Part shown: in pieces, positions 6,829 to 11,573 of the stretch
Numbering within the stretch: the stretch's first letter is position 1
How the letters are laid out: the number at the start of each line of letters is the position of its first letter
Source: Bacillota bacterium
GTDB taxonomy: Bacteria; Bacillota_A; Clostridia; Lutisporales; Lutisporaceae
Length of the DNA stretch: 11,573 nucleotides
Assembly (NCBI GenBank): GCA_022706865.1
Contig: JAKJBT010000051.1
Span: 1 to 11,573, forward strand
Direction of reading: 5' to 3'
Translations under genes and position numbers: made by a program
The notes under the pieces: model-generated
Told to the model about the DNA's origin: nothing
The model's database searches: none
The model's input: only the letters and a program-made list of their open reading frames with translations

Positions 6829-7368
6829 TTAGCTTGCATAAGGCATTCCAAGGAGTCTCAAGAGTTCTCTTGCTTCCTCATCAGTCTCGGCTGTGGTTAC
6901 AAAAATTATATCCATGCCTCTTATTTTATCAACTTTATCATATTCTATTTCAGGGAATATGAGCTGTTCCTTGATTCCGAGGGAGTAATTGCCTCTTCCG
7001 TCAAATGAATTAACAGATACGCCCCTGAAGTCTCTAACTCTCGGCAGAGCTATATTGAATAATTTATCAAGGAATTCATACATCTGATTGCCGCGAAGAG
7101 TAACCTTAGCGCCAACAGACATTCCCTGTCTCACTTTAAATGCCGCTACCGATTTTTTTGCTTTTGTTATAACCGGCTTCTGTCCTGTTATTGTTCCAAG
7201 CTCAGATACTGCGGAGTCAAGGCCTTTGGCATTGTCTTTAGTATCACCCAAGCCCATATTTATAACAACCTTCTCAAGTTTTGGTATTTGCATCACACTT
7301 TTATATTGAAACTTCTGCATCATTGCAGGAGCTACTTCGTTCAGGTATTTCTCTTTTAGTCTGGCCAT
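6829..7368 (-). CDS. rplE: 50S ribosomal protein L5
   Basis: This 179-residue protein has the standard L5 length. L5 binds 5S rRNA with L18 in the central protuberance and contacts the P-site tRNA. The conserved blocks are [14 protein letters not shown] (1-14), [15 protein letters not shown] (28-42), [19 protein letters not shown] (62-80), the [20 protein letters not shown] stretch (112-131) and [17 protein letters not shown] (138-154). The ATG at 7368 follows GGGAGG with a 9-base spacer. In E. coli the S8 repressor site is at the start of this gene; no similar structure was seen here by eye. Confidence 0.97.
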   Translation of the reverse strand: MARLKEKYLNEVAPAMMQKFQYKSVMQIPKLEKVVINMGLGDTKDNAKGLDSAVSELGTITGQKPVITKAKKSVAAFKVRQGMSVGAKVTLRGNQMYEFLDKLFNIALPRVRDFRGVSVNSFDGRGNYSLGIKEQLIFPEIEYDKVDKIRGMDIIFVTTAETDEEARELLRLLGMPYAS

Positions 7369-7391
7369 TTCTTATTACCTCCCTTCAGAGA

Positions 7392-7730
7392 CTATTTATC
7401 CAATATTTCGCCGCAGCTTTTACAGTATCTGACCTTTGACTTGTCATCCAGTATTCTGTGTCCCAGCCTTACACCTTTTTTGCATTTGTCGCACCAAAGC
7501 ATAACCTTGGAACTGAATATCGGCGATTCCTGATGTATTATTCCGCCCTGCTGCATATTTTTGCCGGGCTTTTTATGCTTAACGCTCATGTTTACACCCT
7601 CAACAAGTACCTTGTCTTCCTGCGGTAAAGCTATAAGCACTTTGGCCTTCTTGCCTTTATCCTTGCCGGAGATCACCACCACCGTATCTCCCTTTTTAAC
7701 ATGTAATTTTTTACCTTCTGCATTTGCCAT
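7392..7730 (-). CDS. rplX: 50S ribosomal protein L24 with two CxxC pairs
   Basis: This 112-residue protein has the KOW motif of L24 near the N-terminus ([20 protein letters not shown], 10-29). It is an assembly-initiating large-subunit protein that binds near the 5' end of 23S rRNA. The C-terminal third has CDKC (80-83) and CKSC (103-106), a spacing that could bind zinc like a ribbon. Most studied L24 proteins (E. coli, Bacillus) lack these cysteines, though they appear in some clostridia. An N-terminal stretch of about eight residues (MANAEGKK) precedes the common family start at the KOW segment. ATG at 7730 follows GGGAGGTG. Confidence 0.95.
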   Translation of the reverse strand: MANAEGKKLHVKKGDTVVVISGKDKGKKAKVLIALPQEDKVLVEGVNMSVKHKKPGKNMQQGGIIHQESPIFSSKVMLWCDKCKKGVRLGHRILDDKSKVRYCKSCGEILDK

Positions 7731-7744
7731 TCAAAACACCTCCC

Positions 7745-8113
7745 TTAAAGCACTTCAGGTGCGAGGGATATTATTTTCATAAAATCCTTTTCACGAAGCT
7801 CCCTGGCTACAGGCCCGAATATACGGGTTCCTCTTGGCTGTTTATCTTCTTTTATGATTACTGCTGCATTATCATCAAATTTTATATAGCTTCCGTCCGG
7901 ACGTCTTTTGCCCTTTACAGATCTTACTATAACAGCTTTTACAACTTCTCCCTTTTTAACAACACCGCCTGGTGTTGCATCTTTAACAGTAGCAACTATT
8001 ACATCGCCTATGTTTCCATATCTTCTGGTGGAACCGCCTACTACACGAATACACAGCAGTTCCTTTGCCCCGGAATTGTCCGCTACGTTCAACCGTGTTT
8101 CCTGTTGAATCAT
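7745..8113 (-). CDS. rplN: 50S ribosomal protein L14
   Basis: This 122-residue protein matches L14 exactly in length and starts [21 protein letters not shown]14 is a beta-barrel protein at the subunit interface, contacts 16S rRNA helix 14 and is the target of the silencing factor RsfS. Further conserved blocks are [21 protein letters not shown] (24-44 by position), [20 protein letters not shown] (82-101) and the C-terminal [13 protein letters not shown] at 8113 follows a GGAGGG site. The spacer to rplX is 14 bases. Confidence 0.97.
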   Translation of the reverse strand: MIQQETRLNVADNSGAKELLCIRVVGGSTRRYGNIGDVIVATVKDATPGGVVKKGEVVKAVIVRSVKGKRRPDGSYIKFDDNAAVIIKEDKQPRGTRIFGPVARELREKDFMKIISLAPEVL

Positions 8114-8135
8114 TTAAAACCCTCCTTTCGGAATT

Positions 8136-8390
8136 TTACTTGGCCTTCTCGATTATTTCAACAAGTCTCCATCTTTTATCCTTGCTCAATGGCCTTGTTT
8201 CCATAATTTTAACTTTATCGCCTATCTTGCATTCGTTGTTTTCATCATGGGCTTTGAACTTAGTTGTTCTCTTTATCGATTTGCCGTAAAGAGGATGACG
8301 AACCAATGTCTCAATGCCTACAACTATTGTTTTGTCCATCTTGTCGCTTACAACCTTGCCGACTCTTGTTTTCCTATTATTTCTATCCAA
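8136..8390 (-). CDS. rpsQ: 30S ribosomal protein S17
   Basis: This 84-residue OB-fold protein binds the 5' domain of 16S rRNA and is a primary assembly protein. The core [16 protein letters not shown] (9-24), [19 protein letters not shown] (32-50) and the signature [18 protein letters not shown] (57-74) are all present. The start is TTG at 8390, preceded by AAGGAGG with about 8 bases between. No ATG lies near the expected start; the first internal methionine (residue 18) would remove the conserved first strand. Confidence 0.96.
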   Translation of the reverse strand: MDRNNRKTRVGKVVSDKMDKTIVVGIETLVRHPLYGKSIKRTTKFKAHDENNECKIGDKVKIMETRPLSKDKRWRLVEIIEKAK

Positions 8391-8409
8391 TGTCTAAACC
8401 TCCTTCTTA

Positions 8410-8616
8410 CTACTTTGCCTGTACAGACTTAAGTTCATTTTCTTTAAGGATGGTTTTTATTCTAGCAATAGATTTCTTTACATCTTTTACCCTCATCGGG
8501 TTCTCAAGCTGTCCTGTAGCCATTTGAAATCTAAGATTAAAAAGCTCTCCTTTTAATTCATTCAGCTTCTGTTCCAGTTCTATTACCGACATATCGCGAA
8601 ACTTGTTAGCTTTCAT
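8410..8616 (-). CDS. rpmC: 50S ribosomal protein L29
   Basis: This 68-residue protein forms two long helices and sits by the peptide exit tunnel, where trigger factor and SRP dock. It begins [20 protein letters not shown], and the block [33 protein letters not shown] (25-57 by position) is the family core. The ATG at 8616 is chosen over an in-frame TTG at 8628 because it gives the family start. The gene overlaps the end of rplP by 11 bases and has only a weak ribosome binding site (GGTGAT) inside rplP, so its translation is likely coupled to rplP. Confidence 0.94.
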   Translation of the reverse strand: MKANKFRDMSVIELEQKLNELKGELFNLRFQMATGQLENPMRVKDVKKSIARIKTILKENELKSVQAK

Positions 8617-9049
8617 TTGTATCACCAACCATTTCCTCAGTTTCCCGGCGGGTCACAAACTTACACTTTATGGGAAGCTTATTCTCTGCCAGCCTAAGAG
8701 CTTCTCTGGCTACTTCTTCCTCAACACCCGCTACTTCAAATAATACTCTGCCCGGTTTTACAACTGCCACCCAGTATTCAGGAGCACCCTTACCGGAACC
8801 CATACGTGTTTCGGCAGGTTTCTGAGTGACCGGTTTATCCGGGAAAATCTTTATCCATATCTTTCCGCCTCTTTTTGTATGCCTTGTCATCGCCTGTCTG
8901 GCGGCTTCAATCTGATTGCTTGTGATCCAGCCCGGCTCAGTAGCCTGAAGTCCGAATTCACCATATGCTATAAAATTGCCTCTTGTTGCTTTGCCACTCA
9001 TGCTGCCTCTCATCTGCTTACGGTGTTTGACTCTTTTTGGTATCAACAT
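8606..9049 (-). CDS. rplP: 50S ribosomal protein L16
   Basis: This 147-residue protein starts [18 protein letters not shown]16 lies near the A site and peptidyl transferase centre and is needed late in 50S assembly. Conserved blocks are [20 protein letters not shown] (30-49), [21 protein letters not shown] (51-71 by position), and [19 protein letters not shown] (77-95). R82 corresponds to the arginine hydroxylated in E. coli L16. The ATG overlaps the TAA of rpsC (TAATG), and GGAGGAG lies inside the end of rpsC, so translation is coupled to S3. Confidence 0.97.
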   Translation of the reverse strand: MLIPKRVKHRKQMRGSMSGKATRGNFIAYGEFGLQATEPGWITSNQIEAARQAMTRHTKRGGKIWIKIFPDKPVTQKPAETRMGSGKGAPEYWVAVVKPGRVLFEVAGVEEEVAREALRLAENKLPIKCKFVTRRETEEMVGDTNES

Positions 9050-9747
9050 TATGCTTCTCCTCCTTCCGCAGCTGCTTCATTCAGCTTAGCCTGCTCGTTC
9101 TGACGAGTTTTGGCTTGTGGAAGAACCTCCCCCTTATATATCCAGACCTTAACACCTATCCTTCCATAGGTAGTATGTGCTTCTGCGAATCCATAATCTA
9201 TATCTGCTCTCAAAGTCTGTAGAGGAATTGTTCCTTCACGATACCATTCACTTCGTGCAATTTCTGCTCCGCCAAGGCGGCCTGCGCACATAGTCTTAAT
9301 ACCCTTGGCACCTACTCTCATTGTCCTCTGCATTGACTGCTTCATTGCCCTTCTGAATGATATTCTCTTTTCCAGCTGTGCCGCTATATTTTCTGCAACA
9401 AGCTGAGCATCCAGTTCCGGTACTTTTATCTCTGTAATATTCACTGTAACACTCTTGTTGTTAGTGAGCTTTTCCAATTGCTTCTTAAGCTCTTCAATAC
9501 CGGCTCCGCCTTTTCCGATTACCATACCCGGCTTTGCCACGTGTATATTAATCTTTATTTTTCCGGCAGTTCTTTCTATTTCAACTCTTGAAATCCCTGA
9601 GGTGAAAAGCTTGGTTTTCAAGAATTCTCTTATCTTATTATCTTCTACAAGAAAATCTGCAAAGCTCTTATCATCTGCATACCATTTTGTGTCCCAATCC
9701 TTAATAATGCCAACCCTTAGTCCGTGCGGATTTACCTTTTGGCCCAC
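9049..9747 (-). CDS. rpsC: 30S ribosomal protein S3
   Basis: This is a 232-residue protein. S3 forms part of the mRNA entry channel and, with S4 and S5, the ribosomal helicase. The N-terminus [20 protein letters not shown] is diagnostic. A type II KH domain spans about 39-107 with its GxxG motif at 78-81 (VIGKGGAGI). The C-terminal domain (about 110-211) includes [20 protein letters not shown] and is followed by an acidic, alanine-rich tail. The start is GTG at 9747 after GGAGGG with about 6-7 bases between. The stop overlaps the rplP start. Confidence 0.97.
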   Translation of the reverse strand: MGQKVNPHGLRVGIIKDWDTKWYADDKSFADFLVEDNKIREFLKTKLFTSGISRVEIERTAGKIKINIHVAKPGMVIGKGGAGIEELKKQLEKLTNNKSVTVNITEIKVPELDAQLVAENIAAQLEKRISFRRAMKQSMQRTMRVGAKGIKTMCAGRLGGAEIARSEWYREGTIPLQTLRADIDYGFAEAHTTYGRIGVKVWIYKGEVLPQAKTRQNEQAKLNEAAAEGGEA

Positions 9748-9763
9748 TTAAATCCCTCCTTCT

Positions 9764-10099
9764 TCACTCTTTTTCCTTAACCGCCAATGTAATATGGCTT
9801 GTTCTTTTTAGTATCCTTACACCTCTGCCATGTGAAGCTGCTCTAAACCTCTTAAGAGTGGGTCCCTGAGTGGCATAAATTTCTGAAATATATAATTTGT
9901 CAACATTCATTTCATAATTATTCTCAGCATTTGCCACCGCTGATTTTAAGAGCTTCTCCAGTAACACTGATGCGGCTTTTGGCGTATGTCTCAATATTGC
10001 AAAGGCTTCACTGACCTTTTTACCTCTTATCAAATCTATAACTATATTAACCTTTCTTGAGGAAATTCTAATATGTTTAGCTATTGCCCTAGCTTCCAC
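9764..10099 (-). CDS. rplV: 50S ribosomal protein L22
   Basis: This 111-residue protein begins [21 protein letters not shown]22 touches all 23S rRNA domains, and its long beta-hairpin lines the nascent-peptide tunnel, where changes give macrolide resistance in other species. The hairpin is at about 79-98 ([18 protein letters not shown]) and looks normal, with no insertion or deletion. The block [15 protein letters not shown] (58-72) is also typical. The start is GTG at 10099 with AGGAGG 8 bases before. The 45-base spacer to rpsS holds nothing else I recognise. Confidence 0.97.
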   Translation of the reverse strand: MEARAIAKHIRISSRKVNIVIDLIRGKKVSEAFAILRHTPKAASVLLEKLLKSAVANAENNYEMNVDKLYISEIYATQGPTLKRFRAASHGRGVRILKRTSHITLAVKEKE

Positions 10100-10144
10100 A
10101 GGAAATACCTCCTTCCGTATTATCGCTTAGTTTAATGCTTCTTC

Positions 10145-10429
10145 CTATTTCAGAGCTGTGGACCTCTCCGTATGGTGCCCGTGACCCCTGAAAGTTCTGG
10201 TAGGAGCAAATTCACCCAGCTTGTGCCCTACCATATCCTCTGTCATGTATACAGGAACATGCTTCCTGCCGTCATATACAGCTATAGTATGGCCGACCAT
10301 TTCAGGGAATATTGTTGAACTCCTTGACCAGGTCTTAAGCACAACCTTTTTGTTGGTCTTATTCATATCTATAATTTTCTTTAACAGCTTCTCATCAACA
10401 TAAGGTCCTTTTTTTGTTGAGCGGCTCAT
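10145..10429 (-). CDS. rpsS: 30S ribosomal protein S19
   Basis: This is a 94-residue protein starting [20 protein letters not shown]19 forms a complex with S13 in the head of the small subunit and contacts the A-site tRNA. The core [21 protein letters not shown] (34-54 by position), [20 protein letters not shown] (56-75) and PTRTFRGH (76-83) are all conserved. The ATG at 10429 is preceded by AAAGGAGG. Spacers are 21 bases to rplB and 45 bases to rplV. Confidence 0.97.
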   Translation of the reverse strand: MSRSTKKGPYVDEKLLKKIIDMNKTNKKVVLKTWSRSSTIFPEMVGHTIAVYDGRKHVPVYMTEDMVGHKLGEFAPTRTFRGHGHHTERSTALK

Positions 10430-10450
10430 TGATTTGCCTCCTTTCGAGTA

Positions 10451-11284
10451 CTATTTCTCATTTCTTCTCTTAACAATAAACTTGCTTGAAGCTTTCTTAT
10501 TGTTTCTGGTCTTATATCCAAGTGTCGGCTTGCCCCAAGGGGTAACAGGCCCCGGCCTTCCTATTGGTGACCTGCCTTCGCCGCCTCCATGAGGATGGTC
10601 TACAGGATTCATTACAGAGCCTCTTACTGTCGGTCTTATGCCCATGTGCCTCTTCCTGCCGGCACTGCCTATTGAAATATTTTCATGGTCCAGGTTCCCT
10701 ACCTGGCCTATTGTTGCTTTGCATTCGGTCCTGATCATTCTGACTTCTCCGGATGGAAGCCTTACCTGTGCATATTCCCCTTCTTTTGCCATAAGCTGTG
10801 CAGAGTTTCCTGCTGCCCTTACCAGCTGAGCTCCTTTGCCTGCCTTAAGCTCTATGTTGTGTATCACTGTACCAATCGGTATGCTTTTCAAAGGCAAAGC
10901 ATTTCCGACCTTTATGTCGGCATTTTCTGAGGATATTATTGTATCTCCTACTTTTAGTCCGTTAGGAGCAATAATATATCTCTTCTCGCCGTCAGCATAA
11001 TAAAGAAGTGCGATATTGGCAGACCTGTTAGGATCATACTCGATTGCTGCAACCTTTGCCGGTATATCAACTTTGTCCCTCTTAAAGTCAATTATTCTAT
11101 ACTGTCTCTTATGTCCGCCCCCTTGATGCCTTACTGTTATCTTGCCGTAATTATTTCTTCCAGCTTTACTTTTTAATATTTCAACCAGGGATTTCTCCGG
11201 TTCGGTTTTTGTAATTTCTTCAAAGGTTGAAACCGTCATATTACGTCTAGCTGGAGAAGTCGGATTATACTTTTTAATTGCCAT
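10451..11284 (-). CDS. rplB: 50S ribosomal protein L2
   Basis: This 277-residue protein is the highly conserved L2, needed for subunit joining and for the peptidyl transferase centre. It has an OB-fold domain (about 60-125) and an SH3-like barrel (about 130-200). It begins [20 protein letters not shown] and has [20 protein letters not shown] (50-69). The C-terminal loop has DHPHGGGEG (229-237), containing the conserved histidine near the catalytic centre (H230; H229 in E. coli), then [18 protein letters not shown]. The ATG at 11284 follows GGAGGAG. rplW ends 14 bases upstream. Confidence 0.97.
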   Translation of the reverse strand: MAIKKYNPTSPARRNMTVSTFEEITKTEPEKSLVEILKSKAGRNNYGKITVRHQGGGHKRQYRIIDFKRDKVDIPAKVAAIEYDPNRSANIALLYYADGEKRYIIAPNGLKVGDTIISSENADIKVGNALPLKSIPIGTVIHNIELKAGKGAQLVRAAGNSAQLMAKEGEYAQVRLPSGEVRMIRTECKATIGQVGNLDHENISIGSAGRKRHMGIRPTVRGSVMNPVDHPHGGGEGRSPIGRPGPVTPWGKPTLGYKTRNNKKASSKFIVKRRNEK

Positions 11285-11298
11285 TTTTTCTCCTCCTT

Positions 11299-11573
11299 TT
11301 ACAGTCCTTCGAAGAATTCGATGCCCTTGCTATCTTTTGTAAGCTTTATGATTGCTTTCTTGTAGCCGGGTCTTCTTCCTTCATATTTTCCCATTCTCTT
11401 CATTTTGCCCAATACTTTGACTGTGTTGACTTTGTCTACTTTTACCTTGAATATCTCTTCAACAGCATTTTTTATTTCTGTCTTGTTAGCATTAACATCA
11501 ACTATAAAGGTGTATTTCTTGTCTGCCATTTCGCTCATGCTTTTTTCGGTAATCACAGGTCTTCTGATTATAT
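11299..11573 (-). CDS. rplW: 50S ribosomal protein L23, 5' end missing
   Basis: The gene enters from the right edge, so its start lies outside the window. Ninety residues are readable, beginning [20 protein letters not shown]. The phrase RPVITEKS is the N-terminal signature of L23, normally about ten residues from the true start, so only the first several codons are missing. The GTG inside that phrase (11556) should not be taken as a start. L23 sits at the tunnel exit and is the docking site for trigger factor and SRP. The C-terminal part shows a lysine-rich loop ([18 protein letters not shown]) and the end IEFFEGL. Confidence 0.95.
   Translation of the reverse strand, partial: IIRRPVITEKSMSEMADKKYTFIVDVNANKTEIKNAVEEIFKVKVDKVNTVKVLGKMKRMGKYEGRRPGYKKAIIKLTKDSKGIEFFEGL

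Noticed and set aside
10100..10117. Small hairpin AGGA/TCCT that could hide the rplV ribosome binding site
   Set aside because: Only four pairs with a six-base loop; too weak to call and common by chance near an AGGAGG site.

Overview
The window holds most of the bacterial S10-spc-alpha ribosomal protein super-operon. Every gene lies on the minus strand, so transcription runs from base 11573 down to base 1. In transcription order the genes are rplW (5' end missing), rplB, rpsS, rplV, rpsC, rplP, rpmC, rpsQ, rplN, rplX, rplE, rpsN, rpsH, rplF, rplR, rpsE, rpmD, rplO, secY, adk, map, a KOW-domain gene, infA, rpmJ, rpsM and the first 12 codons of rpsK.

The organism is most likely an anaerobic Firmicute of class Clostridia. 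The base composition is moderately AT-rich and Shine-Dalgarno sites are strong (AGGAGG or GGGAGG). S14 is the short 61-residue zinc type, L36 is the zinc type, adenylate kinase has a four-cysteine lid, and L24 carries two CxxC pairs. The order adk-map-KOW gene-infA-rpmJ-rpsM-rpsK is the Gram-positive arrangement. The exact genus cannot be fixed from sequence alone; a relative of the cellulolytic clostridia (Ruminiclostridium and allies) is a guess.

Layout: 11573-7392 is the S10 part and the start of spc (L23 to L24). 7368-2660 is the rest of spc (L5 to SecY). 2595-672 holds adk, map, the KOW gene and infA. 654-1 starts the alpha part (L36, S13, S11). Genes are tightly packed, with spacers of about 1-45 bases and overlaps at adk/map (ATGA), rpsC/rplP (TAATG) and rplP/rpmC (11 bases). 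Several genes use GTG or TTG starts, each supported by a Shine-Dalgarno site at good spacing. No stretch over 300 bases lacks a gene, and no promoter or intrinsic terminator was recognised, consistent with an operon that continues on both sides.

The genes act together. They supply ribosomal proteins of both subunits, initiation factor IF-1, the SecY channel for protein export, adenylate kinase for nucleotide balance, and methionine aminopeptidase for trimming new proteins.

No new protein system is visible. The signals not explained by genes are three non-coding spacers. The first is a 169-base insert between rpsN and rpsH with tandem heptamers, two stem-loops and a 10-codon mini-ORF. The second is a perfect 9-bp hairpin between secY and adk. 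The third is a bulged two-helix structure in the 92-base spacer just upstream of rpsM, the position where E. coli has its S4-binding regulatory site.
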